The translations under genes and the position numbers were made by a program. A stretch of 9,369 nt of DNA from Dokdonella_A sp040005635. Lineage in GTDB: Bacteria > Pseudomonadota > Gammaproteobacteria > Xanthomonadales > Rhodanobacteraceae. This document shows, in pieces, positions 1 through 6,432 of this stretch (position 1 is the stretch's first letter; every line of letters begins with the position of its first letter). The notes under the pieces were generated by a model. It saw nothing but the letters and a program-made list of their open reading frames with translations, had not been told where the DNA came from and did no database searches. The DNA lies in assembly GCA_040005635.1 (NCBI GenBank), contig JBDTYM010000120.1:1-9369 (forward strand). The letters are read 5' to 3'.

Positions 1-1247
1 ACACCTTCCTCGGTGGCGAGGACTTCGACAAGCGCGTCATCGACTATCTCGTCGAGGAATTCAAGAAGGACCAGGGCGTCGACCTGAAGAACGATCCACT
101 CGCGCTGCAGCGTCTGAAGGACGCCGCCGAGCGCGCCAAGATCGAGCTTTCGTCCGCGCACCAGACCGAGGTCAACCTGCCGTACATCACGGCGGACGCG
201 TCGGGTCCGAAGCATCTGAACATCAAGCTGACGCGTGCCAAGCTCGAAGCGCTGGTCGAGGACCTGGTCAAGCGCACGATCGAGCCCTGCCGTACCGCAT
301 TGAACGATGCGGGCCTGCGCGTGGCCGACGTGCAGGAAGTGATTCTCGTCGGCGGCCAGACGCGCATGCCGAAGGTGCAGGAAGCGGTCAAGGATTTCTT
401 CGGCAAGGAGCCGCGCAAGGACGTCAACCCGGATGAAGCCGTCGCCGTCGGCGCCGCAATCCAGGGCGGCGTGCTCGGCGGCACCGTCAAAGACGTGCTG
501 TTGCTCGACGTCACGCCATTGTCGCTCGGCATCGAAACGCTCGGTGGCGTGTTCACCAAGTTGATCGAGAAGAACACCACGATTCCGACCAAGGCAAGCC
601 AGGTGTTTTCGACCGCCGAGGACAATCAGAACGCGGTTACCGTGCACGTGCTGCAGGGTGAGCGCGAGCAGGCGCGCTTCAACAAGTCGCTGGCCAAGTT
701 TGACCTCGCCGGCATCCAGCCGTCACCGCGCGGCACGCCGCAGGTCGAGGTCACGTTCGACATCGACGCCAACGGCATCCTGCATGTCGGCGCGAAGGAC
801 AAGAACACCGGCAAGGAACAGCGCATCGAGATCAAGGCTGGCTCGGGCCTGTCCGAGGACGAGATCCAGCGCATGGTGCGCGACGCCGAAGCCAACAAGG
901 AAGAGGATAAGAAATTTCACGAACTGATCGGCGCGCGCAACAAGGCCGACCAGCTCGTGCACGCCACCCGCGACGCGATCAAGCAGCATGGCGGCAAGGT
1001 GCCGGGCGACATCGGCCGCATCGAGGAAGCGCTGGCCGATCTCGAGAAGGTCATGAAGGGCGACGACAAGGCGCAGATCGACTCGCGCACGACCAAGCTG
1101 GAAGAAGTCTCGCAGTCGTTGCACGCGGCCGCGGCTTCCGCTCCGCCCGCGGGCGACTCGCCGGAAGCCGCGCAGGCGGGCGGATCGGCCAAGCACGACG
1201 ATGTCGTCGACGCCGAGTTCACCGAGGTCAAGGACGACAAGAAGTAA
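1..1247 (+). CDS. dnaK: DnaK (Hsp70) chaperone, 3' part (5' end outside window)
   Basis: This is the ATP-dependent cytosolic chaperone that folds and refolds proteins with DnaJ and GrpE. Reading starts in frame at base 3 and gives 414 residues to the TAA at 1245-1247. Aligned by memory with E. coli DnaK (638 residues), the fragment starts near residue 225 and ends exactly at 638, so the C-terminus is complete. Visible landmarks are LGGEDFD (fragment residues 3-9), VGGQTRMP of the nucleotide-binding domain, the interdomain linker VLLLD (165-169), the substrate-binding domain with KNTTIPTK and FSTAEDNQ, the helical lid, an Ala/Gly-rich tail, and the acidic C-terminal DDVVDAEFTEVKDDKK typical of proteobacterial DnaK. 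It is followed by dnaJ on the same strand after 283 bp that hold a hairpin and a repeat. The identification is secure; only the 5' part is missing. Confidence 0.97.
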   Translation, partial: TFLGGEDFDKRVIDYLVEEFKKDQGVDLKNDPLALQRLKDAAERAKIELSSAHQTEVNLPYITADASGPKHLNIKLTRAKLEALVEDLVKRTIEPCRTALNDAGLRVADVQEVILVGGQTRMPKVQEAVKDFFGKEPRKDVNPDEAVAVGAAIQGGVLGGTVKDVLLLDVTPLSLGIETLGGVFTKLIEKNTTIPTKASQVFSTAEDNQNAVTVHVLQGEREQARFNKSLAKFDLAGIQPSPRGTPQVEVTFDIDANGILHVGAKDKNTGKEQRIEIKAGSGLSEDEIQRMVRDAEANKEEDKKFHELIGARNKADQLVHATRDAIKQHGGKVPGDIGRIEEALADLEKVMKGDDKAQIDSRTTKLEEVSQSLHAAAASAPPAGDSPEAAQAGGSAKHDDVVDAEFTEVKDDKK

Positions 1248-1251
1248 TCGA

Positions 1252-1282
1252 CGGCCGCCCGGCGCATGGCGTCGGGTGGCCG
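1252..1282 (+). terminator. Strong hairpin just after dnaK (attenuator or terminator-like)
   Basis: Bases 1252-1265 pair with 1269-1282 as a 14-bp stem containing two G-U pairs, closed by a 3-nt loop. It begins 5 nt after the dnaK stop. The downstream sequence GATTGTTT is only moderately T-rich. It could therefore be a leaky terminator, an attenuator, or an mRNA 3'-end stabiliser that sets dnaK transcript level above dnaJ. The stem is seen directly; the function is inferred. Confidence 0.55.
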
Positions 1283-1330
1283 GATTGTTTCGACCCGATT
1301 GCTTTCGGAATCGCGAACACCACTTTTGAC

Positions 1331-1416
1331 GTCATGCCCGCGCGAGCTGGCATCCACCGAACAGGCCATCGCCACATCGGCACAAGCCCGTGGATCCCCG
1401 CCTTCGCGGGGATGAC
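1331..1416. repeat. REP-like inverted pair in the dnaK-dnaJ gap
   Basis: Two copies of a 27-bp GTCAT...ATCCAC element face each other at 1331-1357 (degenerate) and, on the opposite strand, at 1390-1416 (intact). They match at 21 of 27 positions. The right copy is itself a hairpin: ATCCCCGC at 1394-1401, loop CTTC, and GCGGGGAT at 1406-1413. This resembles the widespread proteobacterial GTCATTCCCGCGAAGGCGGG repeat family, in the paired layout of REP/BIME elements. It lies between two co-oriented genes and may affect mRNA stability or transcript ratio. Family membership is from memory; the inverted structure is seen in the sequence. Confidence 0.7.
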
Positions 1417-1530
1417 GAATGAACAAGCTATGTGAAGGGGATCACTCGTTGTCATGAATGCATCAAGGATGGTCCCCGACAGGCTGCTCGGCAGCCGACT
1501 CCCCAGCGCATCGCGGTCGACTGACACACG

Positions 1531-2652
1531 ATGAGCAAGCGCGACTACTACGAAGTGCTCGGCGTCGAGCGCGGTATTGGCGACGACGATCTGAAGAAGG
1601 CGTTCCGCCGCGTCGCGATGAAATGCCATCCCGACCGCTGTCCCGACGATCCGGCCGCGCAGGAGAAGTTCAAGGAAGCCAAGGAAGCCTACGAGGTTCT
1701 CTCGGATGCGCAAAAGCGTGCGACCTACGACCAGCACGGTCATGCCGCGTTCGAGAACGGCGGCGGTCGCAATGGCTTCAACGGCGACGTCGGCGACATC
1801 TTCGGCGACATCTTCTCCGACATTTTCGGCATGGGCGGCAATGGTCGCGGTCGCGCGCGGCGCGGTTCGGACCTGCGCTATCTGATCGAGCTCGATCTCG
1901 AGGAAGCGGTGTTCGGTATCGAGAAGCAGATCGAAGTGCCGACCCTGGTCGAGTGCGCTTCGTGCAGCGGCAGCGGTTCCAAGGACGGCAAGACGTCGAC
2001 CTGCACGACCTGCCGTGGCCAGGGTCGCGTGCGCATGCAGAATGGCATCTTCTCGATCCAGCAGTCCTGTCCGCATTGCGGCGGTGCGGGCAAGGTCGTG
2101 ACCAATCCGTGTGGCGATTGCCGCGGCGAGGGCCGTGTAAATGACGAGCGCTCGCTGTCGATCAAGATTCCGGCCGGCGTCGACACCGGCGATCGCATCC
2201 GGCTGACCGGGCAGGGCGAGGCGGGTCCGAGCGGCACCGTGCCGGGCGACCTGTATGTCGAGGTGCGAGTGCGCGAACACGCGATCTTCCAGCGCGAGGG
2301 CGACGACCTGCATTGCGAGATTCCGGTTCGCTTCGGCCAAGCCACGCTCGGCGCCGAGCTCAAGGTGCCGACGCTGGAGGGTGAAACCGAGATCGCGATA
2401 CCCCCGGAGACGCAGACCGGCAAGCTGTTCCGGCTGCGTGGCAAGGGTGTCAAATCCGTGCGCAGTGGCCGAACCGGCGATCTGCTCTGCCGTGTCGTCG
2501 TCGAGACGCCGGTGCGCCTGACCATCGAGCAGCGCGAGCTGCTGCAGCAGTTCGAGGCGACCTTCATCGGCGTCGATGCCGCCGCGCACTCGCCGCGTAG
2601 CACTTCTTGGCTCGATGGCGTCAAGCGCTTCTGGGATCGCGTGACGTCGTGA
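1531..2652 (+). CDS. dnaJ: DnaJ (Hsp40) co-chaperone, class A
   Basis: This co-chaperone delivers unfolded substrates to DnaK and stimulates its ATPase. The 373-residue protein has the complete class A layout. The J-domain (about residues 4-70) carries the catalytic HPD at 33-35. A Gly/Phe linker (about 77-110) follows with DIFGDIFSDIFG. Four CxxCxGxG zinc repeats begin at C142, C158, C180 and C194. The C-terminal substrate-binding domains include IKIPAGVDTGDRIRL, KLFRLRGKGV and the final WDRVTS. The start MSKRDYYEVLG matches the family N-terminus. No clear Shine-Dalgarno sequence lies ahead of it (CGACTGACACACG), so initiation may be weak or may depend on an unstructured leader. Two cysteines (C32, C37) flank HPD where Tyr/His and Asn are usual. 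It lies 283 bp after dnaK and 75 bp before dapB, all on one strand. Confidence 0.98.
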   Translation: MSKRDYYEVLGVERGIGDDDLKKAFRRVAMKCHPDRCPDDPAAQEKFKEAKEAYEVLSDAQKRATYDQHGHAAFENGGGRNGFNGDVGDIFGDIFSDIFGMGGNGRGRARRGSDLRYLIELDLEEAVFGIEKQIEVPTLVECASCSGSGSKDGKTSTCTTCRGQGRVRMQNGIFSIQQSCPHCGGAGKVVTNPCGDCRGEGRVNDERSLSIKIPAGVDTGDRIRLTGQGEAGPSGTVPGDLYVEVRVREHAIFQREGDDLHCEIPVRFGQATLGAELKVPTLEGETEIAIPPETQTGKLFRLRGKGVKSVRSGRTGDLLCRVVVETPVRLTIEQRELLQQFEATFIGVDAAAHSPRSTSWLDGVKRFWDRVTS

Positions 2653-2659
2653 CGCCGGA

Positions 2660-2680
2660 CCGCCGCACCCTGCGCGGCGG
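2660..2680 (+). other. Intercistronic hairpin between dnaJ and dapB
   Basis: CCGCCGC at 2660-2666 pairs with GCGGCGG at 2674-2680 across a 7-nt loop. No T-tract follows, so it is not a convincing intrinsic terminator. It may be a stabilising or processing structure in a dnaJ-dapB transcript, or only a product of high GC content. Confidence 0.35.
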
Positions 2681-2727
2681 CGCAGGCCACTGAGCTAACA
2701 TCCGCGCTCCGCAGCCGGAGTGCGTTG

Positions 2728-3525
2728 ATGGATATCCCGATTCCTGTCGCCGTTCATGGCGCTGCTGGCCGCATGGGGCAATCGATCCTCGAGGCCTTGC
2801 GCACGCGCGATGATCTGCAACTGGTTGCCGCGCTCGTGCGGCCCGGACAGCAGGAGAAAACGCCGGCATCCCTGCAAGACTCGCGCATCGACTGCTGCGA
2901 TGACCTGCCGGCAAGCGTTGCGCCGGCTGTGCTGATCGACTTCAGCGTGGCTGCCGCGTTTGATCGCGCGCTGGCCATGGCCCTGCAACGGCATATCGCC
3001 TTCGTCAGTGGAACCACCGGGCTCGACGCGCATCAGCGCGCGGCGCTCGAATGTGCGGCCACGTCGATTCCCGTGTTGTGGAGCGCGAACTTCAGCCTCG
3101 GTGTCGCGGTACTGACCCGGCTCGTCGGTGAGGCCGCACGCGCGCTGCCGCAATGGGATTGCGAGATCGCCGAAGCCCACCACGAGCGCAAGCAGGACGC
3201 ACCATCCGGCACCGCGCTGGCGCTGGGGCGCGAGGTCGCCGCCGCGCGCGGAGTGGATTTCGACGCGGTCGCGCAGCGTTCCCGTGTCGAGCGGCACATT
3301 GTGCGAGTCACAGGCGAGATTGGCTTCGCCGTGACCCGCGCCGGCGACATCGTCGGCGAGCACACGGTCCTGTTCGCCACTTCCGGCGAACGCATCGAGT
3401 TGGTGCATCGAGCGACCGACCGCGGCATCTTCGCGCGCGGCGCCGTCACGGCAGCCGCCTGGATAGCGGGGCGACCGCCGGGGCGCTACACACTGCACGA
3501 TGTCGTCGCGACGGATCCTTCCTAG
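2728..3525 (+). CDS. dapB: 4-hydroxy-tetrahydrodipicolinate reductase DapB
   Basis: This cytosolic enzyme reduces 4-hydroxy-tetrahydrodipicolinate with NAD(P)H to tetrahydrodipicolinate, on the path to meso-diaminopimelate (peptidoglycan) and lysine. The protein has 265 residues, close to the usual size. Key parts are the dinucleotide-binding GAAGRMGQ (11-18), SGTTGL (94-99), NFSLGV (121-126), and the signature HHERKQDAPSGTA (151-163), with the His and Lys that match the catalytic H159/K163 of E. coli at H151 and K155. RAGDIVGEHTVLF (204-216) and the C-terminal GRYTLHDVV are also typical. The ATG at 2728 is preferred over the TTG at 2725 because GGAG at 2717-2720 lies 7 nt upstream of it and MDIPIPVAVHGAAGRMG fits the family. 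It probably shares a transcript with dnaJ. The carAB genes that I recall following dapB in related genomes are absent. Confidence 0.97.
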   Translation: MDIPIPVAVHGAAGRMGQSILEALRTRDDLQLVAALVRPGQQEKTPASLQDSRIDCCDDLPASVAPAVLIDFSVAAAFDRALAMALQRHIAFVSGTTGLDAHQRAALECAATSIPVLWSANFSLGVAVLTRLVGEAARALPQWDCEIAEAHHERKQDAPSGTALALGREVAAARGVDFDAVAQRSRVERHIVRVTGEIGFAVTRAGDIVGEHTVLFATSGERIELVHRATDRGIFARGAVTAAAWIAGRPPGRYTLHDVVATDPS

Positions 3526-3639
3526 CCCGCCCCGTCCGCGACTTGCGCGTGCCATCACCCATCCGTGATTCACTGCCAGATCGAGCCTGCAAGAACGGCG
3601 ATCGCGGTCCCAAAAAGGGCGCGGCAAGCTTGAAGGGCG

Positions 3640-3657
3640 CCTAGACCTTTGTCTAGG
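3640..3657. promoter_or_regulatory. Perfect palindrome CCTAGAC-N4-GTCTAGG, candidate operator
   Basis: A perfect 7-bp inverted repeat with spacer CTTT lies 30 bp upstream of the Pho-box-like element of the general porin. No T-tract follows, so a dapB terminator is unlikely. Size and symmetry suit a dimeric regulator, perhaps a response regulator of the NarL/FixJ type, but the factor is unknown. It lies in the 328-bp dapB-porin gap (3526-3853), which also holds the Pho-like element and a short leader ORF; I see no other gene there. Confidence 0.45.
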
Positions 3658-3687
3658 ATGCCGCCGCCCTCGCGCCGGGTGTAGCGT

Positions 3688-3705
3688 TTGTCACAATTCG
3701 GTCAC
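3688..3705 (+). promoter_or_regulatory. Pho-box-like element upstream of the general porin
   Basis: TTGTCAC-AATT-CGGTCAC has the 7-4-7 direct-repeat form of a PhoB box and matches the E. coli consensus CTGTCATAAATCTGTCAT at 13 of 18 positions by my count. A further half-site, CTGTAAC at 3721-3727, lies exactly two 11-bp periods downstream, so the sites fall on one face of the helix. A weak -10 candidate (TAAGCT, 3713-3718) follows. This implies induction of the porin under phosphate limitation. The pattern is direct; PhoB binding is inferred. Confidence 0.5.
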
Positions 3706-3809
3706 TAAAAACTAAGCTGACTGTAACAAGCGTCGGTCAACCTTGCGCGGATCACGAATGCTTAACCTCGAATCGACGCCGATGGGTCGGTCCGTGTCCT
3801 GGGGAGGAT

Positions 3810-3857
3810 ATGGGGAAAGCCTTTTTCAACTCACTGCCTTGGAACTTACCAATATGA
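3810..3857 (+). CDS. Possible 15-residue leader peptide overlapping the porin start
   Basis: A short ORF (MGKAFFNSLPWNLPI) has its TGA at 3855-3857, overlapping the porin ATG (3854-3856) in the ATGA arrangement typical of translational coupling. A strong purine run GGGGAGG (3801-3807) lies just ahead, but its spacing to this ATG is only about 2 nt, which is short for good initiation. It uses TTA and ATA, codons that are uncommon in this GC-rich window. It has no recognised family and may be fortuitous. Confidence 0.22.
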   Translation: MGKAFFNSLPWNLPI

Positions 3858-5260
3858 TCAAGTCCATCTCCCCTGTTGCCAGCGGTCTCAAGAAGACTGC
3901 GCTGGCGTCTGCCTTCGTGGCGGTGCTGGCCATTGCGGGCGCGCCGGCCGCGCAGGCCGCCGACGACGGCAGCCTGACCTGGAATGGCATCACGCTGTAC
4001 GGCACGCTCGACGTGGGTGTCGCCTATCAGAACCATGGCGCGCCTCTCAGCGACGATTTCTACGTCGGCCTCGACTATCTCGTCTCGAAGAACGGCCGCA
4101 AGTCGATCAGCGCGGTCGCGCCGAGCGGTCTCAGCCAGTCGAAGGTCGGCCTCAAGGGCACCGAACCGCTGACCGACGATCTGTCGGCTGTGTTCAACGC
4201 CGAAATCGGCTTCAACCCGACCTCGGGCAAGCTCTCCGACGCGCTGCAGTCGCTGGTCAATGCGAACGGCAAGCCGTTGACCGCACAGGACACCGCTGGT
4301 GACGGCAGCCGTGCGGGCCAGGTCTTCAACGGTCCGGCCTTCCTCGGTCTGAGCTCGAAGACGTTCGGTACGCTGACCGCCGGTCGTCACAACTCGCTGA
4401 TGCTCGACGACGTCAACAAGTACGATCCGATGGGCGGCTCCTACGCCTTCTCCGTGATCGGTTACTCGGGTGCGACCGCCGGCATGGGCAATACCGAAAA
4501 CGCGCGTTTCGACGATTCGGTGAAATACAACTACACGTACCAGTGGCTGCGCGTCGGCGCGCTCTACCAGTTCGGTCACAACGGTGACAGTGGCAAGGGC
4601 GGCAGTGCGGAGCAGATCGATTTCGGCTTCGACTATGCCGGCTTCTCCGGCGACTTCCTCTACGGTTCCAAGAACGGCGCCATCGGCGCGGGTTCGCTGA
4701 GCGCTGCGCAGTTGGCTACGGGCGTCCCGCACGATTCGCTCGTCGCGACCGTGTCGGACACCACCGCGTACTCCGGCCTGCTGAGCTACACCGCCGGTCC
4801 GTTGAAGTTCTCCGGCGGCTACGAGCACATCGAATTCGAGAACCCGGAACATCCGCTGAGCGCGGGCTTCAGCGGCCTCGGCAGCTACGATTTCAGCATC
4901 GTCAACAATACCGCCTACAACCGCCACCGTATCCTGCAGGTGTCGTGGGGCGGCGCGAAGTGGACGATCACGAAGGAGCTGTCGCTGACCGGCGCCGTCT
5001 ATCACTACGACCAGAACAGCTATCGCTCGTCCGGCGGCACGAACGGCGCGCCAATCGTCGCCAACAACTGCTCGACGAACGTCGCCGGCAGCTGCAGCGG
5101 CGATCTGTGGGCGTACTCGCTGATGACCGACTACCGCTTCACCAAGCGCTTCGACGTGTACGCCGGCGCGATGTATTCGGAAGTGCAGGACGGCCTTGCC
5201 AGCGGCTACCTGCATCCGAACAACCTGAACGTGATGGTCGGCGCGCGCTTCGCGTTCTGA
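3854..5260 (+). CDS. Outer-membrane general porin, Gram-negative porin family (Porin_4-like)
   Basis: This is a trimeric-type beta-barrel porin for passive diffusion of small solutes across the outer membrane. The 468-residue precursor has a signal peptide with KK at 13-14, a hydrophobic core, and cleavage predicted after PAAQA (35). The mature start LTWNGITLYGTLDVGVAY (41-58), SKVGLKGTEPLTDDLSAVFNAEIGF (96-120) and FLGLSSKTFGTLTAGRHNS (163-181) match the family's first strands and the GLxGxE/LGLxxxFGxLxxGR signatures. The C-terminus ends ARFAF, with the terminal Phe read by the BAM assembly machinery. C406 and C414 probably form a disulfide in a late extracellular loop. I chose the ATG at 3854 because the signal peptide begins there; upstream in-frame starts (e.g. 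3782) would add a non-signal extension. The gene has a Pho-box-like element upstream and a strong terminator downstream, so it is probably monocistronic. Substrate preference cannot be read from the sequence. Confidence 0.87.
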   Translation: MIKSISPVASGLKKTALASAFVAVLAIAGAPAAQAADDGSLTWNGITLYGTLDVGVAYQNHGAPLSDDFYVGLDYLVSKNGRKSISAVAPSGLSQSKVGLKGTEPLTDDLSAVFNAEIGFNPTSGKLSDALQSLVNANGKPLTAQDTAGDGSRAGQVFNGPAFLGLSSKTFGTLTAGRHNSLMLDDVNKYDPMGGSYAFSVIGYSGATAGMGNTENARFDDSVKYNYTYQWLRVGALYQFGHNGDSGKGGSAEQIDFGFDYAGFSGDFLYGSKNGAIGAGSLSAAQLATGVPHDSLVATVSDTTAYSGLLSYTAGPLKFSGGYEHIEFENPEHPLSAGFSGLGSYDFSIVNNTAYNRHRILQVSWGGAKWTITKELSLTGAVYHYDQNSYRSSGGTNGAPIVANNCSTNVAGSCSGDLWAYSLMTDYRFTKRFDVYAGAMYSEVQDGLASGYLHPNNLNVMVGARFAF

Positions 5261-5277
5261 TCGACGAAGAACTCGGG

Positions 5278-5301
5278 TGACTGCCGGTGTCACGGCAGTC
5301 A
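5278..5301 (+). other. Hairpin preceding the porin terminator
   Basis: TGACTGCCG (5278-5286) pairs with CGGCAGTCA (5293-5301) as a perfect 9-bp stem with a 6-nt loop. It lies 17 nt after the porin stop and just before the T-tracted terminator. It probably protects the 3' end of the porin mRNA. Confidence 0.5.
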
Positions 5302-5308
5302 GCGTTTC

Positions 5309-5341
5309 AGCCGCGCGAGCTCCTATCGCGCGGCTTTTTTT
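5309..5341 (+). terminator. Rho-independent terminator of the general porin
   Basis: AGCCGCGCGA (5309-5318) and TCGCGCGGCT (5326-5335) form a perfect 10-bp stem with loop GCTCCTA, followed by a run of seven T (5335-5341). It closes the porin transcription unit and separates it from modA. Confidence 0.93.
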
Positions 5342-5443
5342 CGTCTGCAGAAAGCGCGGGCAGGTGCTCGCGACGCGCCCGGATTCGGGCATCCGGACCC
5401 AGGCTTGCGATCGTCCCGCACACTCGCCTAGTGCCGACAAACG

Positions 5444-5467
5444 CGTTATGTTTGCATGACTATATCG
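5444..5467. promoter_or_regulatory. ModE-like operator upstream of modA
   Basis: CGTTATG (5444-5450), a 10-bp spacer and TATATCG (5461-5467) make an imperfect 24-bp palindrome ending 14 bp before the modA ATG. Total length and outer half-sites (CG-n-TAT ... ATA-n-CG) agree with the ModE operator form CGnTATATA-N6-TATATAnCG as I recall it. The position suits repression when molybdate is plentiful. A near-identical site lies upstream of the OprP-like porin at 7724-7747. The palindrome and its location are seen directly; the regulator is inferred. Confidence 0.6.
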
Positions 5468-5481
5468 AACTGGGGCGATCC

Positions 5482-6288
5482 ATGATTTGCGAGCCGATGA
5501 TCAAGGCGCCGGCATTCGCCGCGCGCATCGCGGGCCTCGCGCTGACCGCTGCACTGTTCATCGTGCCGGCCAGCGCGATGGCAGACGACGAACTGGTGTT
5601 TGCGGCAGCCAGCCTGAAACCGGCCCTGGACAGGATTCTCGCCAGTCCTGAAGCCGCCGCAATCGGCAGCGTCAAGGCCAGCTATGCGGCAAGTTCGCAA
5701 CTGGCCAAGCAGATCGAGGCGGGCGCGCCGGCCGAGCTGTTCATCTCGGCCGATCAGGACTGGATGGACTATGTGGCGACGCGCAAGTTGATCGTGGCCG
5801 ACACGCGCGGCGACCTGCTCGGCAATGCCCTGGTGCTGGTGGCGCCGAAGGACAGCAAGGTGCAGCTAGCGATCGCGCCGGGGTTCGATCTTGCCGGTGC
5901 GCTAGGCGCCGATGGCAAGCTGGCCCTCGGCGAACCCAATAGCGTTCCAGCCGGCAAGTATGCGAAGGCTGCGCTGACCCAGCTCGGCGCGTGGGAACAG
6001 GTTTCTTCCCACGTCGTGTCCGCTGACAACGTACGCGCCGCATTGAATTTCGTCGCGCGCGGCGAAGCGGCACTCGGCGTGGTGTACCGGTCGGACGCGG
6101 TTTCCGAGCCGGCCGTGCGCGTGGTCGGAACGTTTCCGAAAGATTCGCATGCGCAGATCATCTATCCGGCAGCGATCATCGCCGGCCACGATTCGCCGGC
6201 TGCCCGCAAGCTGCTCGAATTGCTCAGGCAGCCCAAGCAGCAGGCGGTGTTCTCCAGCCTGGGCTTCGACGCGCCGCCAAAGCCATAG
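5482..6288 (+). CDS. modA: Periplasmic molybdate-binding protein ModA
   Basis: This is the substrate-binding component of the molybdate (also tungstate) ABC importer, acting in the periplasm. The 268-residue precursor has a signal peptide with predicted cleavage after SAMA (34). The mature part aligns by memory with E. coli ModA throughout: FAAASLKPAL, YAASSQLAKQIEAGAPAELF, VPAGKYAK, VVYRSDAV. The five oxyanion-coordinating residues of E. coli ModA (S12, S39, A125, V152, Y170) all have counterparts here: S44, S71, A157, V184 and Y202. The start at 5482 has a GGGGCGA purine run about 5 nt upstream; ATG 5497 (MIKAPAF) would also leave a good signal peptide. A ModE-like palindrome lies 14 bp upstream. 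It is a single-gene unit: no modB or modC follows, and the next gene converges on it from the opposite strand. Confidence 0.95.
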   Translation: MICEPMIKAPAFAARIAGLALTAALFIVPASAMADDELVFAAASLKPALDRILASPEAAAIGSVKASYAASSQLAKQIEAGAPAELFISADQDWMDYVATRKLIVADTRGDLLGNALVLVAPKDSKVQLAIAPGFDLAGALGADGKLALGEPNSVPAGKYAKAALTQLGAWEQVSSHVVSADNVRAALNFVARGEAALGVVYRSDAVSEPAVRVVGTFPKDSHAQIIYPAAIIAGHDSPAARKLLELLRQPKQQAVFSSLGFDAPPKP

Positions 6289-6298
6289 GCGACGTTCG

Positions 6299-6330
6299 AA
6301 AAGAAAAGGCCGCCGAATGATTCGGCGGCC
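6299..6330 (-). terminator. Terminator for the OprP-like porin, shared with the modA 3' end
   Basis: GGCCGCCGAA (6308-6317) and TTCGGCGGCC (6321-6330) form a perfect 10-bp stem with a 3-nt loop. On the minus strand it is followed by TTTTCTTTT (6307 to 6299), so it is an intrinsic terminator for the leftward porin transcript. It lies 19 nt after the modA stop without a T-tract on the + strand, so it would act mainly as a 3' stabiliser for modA. The remaining intergenic bases 6331-6432 show only a weak CGGCGC/GCGCCG hairpin. Confidence 0.85.
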
Positions 6331-6432
6331 TCGAGCGACGGCAGGGCTGCTGTGTCACTGCCTGGTGGAATCAGGCTCGTCCCGGCGAGCACCGGACCCG
6401 GCGCCTCACGCGCCGCCAGATGACCCTGTTCT

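Noticed and set aside
1482..1496. Small hairpin GGCTGC/GCAGCC ahead of dnaJ
   Set aside because: It is only a 6-bp stem without T-tract, common at this GC content, and there is no evidence for a role.
1228..2589. Minus-strand open frame of 453 codons opposite dnaJ
   Set aside because: It runs antisense through a clearly recognised dnaJ, has no family resemblance, and is of the low-complexity Ala/Arg/Leu type produced by GC-rich codon bias on the other strand.
5379..5396. CCGGAT-N6-ATCCGG inverted repeat upstream of modA
   Set aside because: It is only 6 bp per arm and GC-rich, has no second copy in the window, and lies far from the modA start; not enough to call an operator.
3752..5440. Minus-strand open frame of 562 codons opposite the general porin
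   Set aside because: It is a shadow of the porin gene, crosses the porin terminator, and has a repetitive Val/Arg/Ala composition without recognisable domains.
5287..5481. N-terminal extension of ModA to a start at 5287
   Set aside because: It would begin inside the porin terminator hairpins and place 65 residues before a good signal peptide; the ATG at 5482 with its purine run is preferred.
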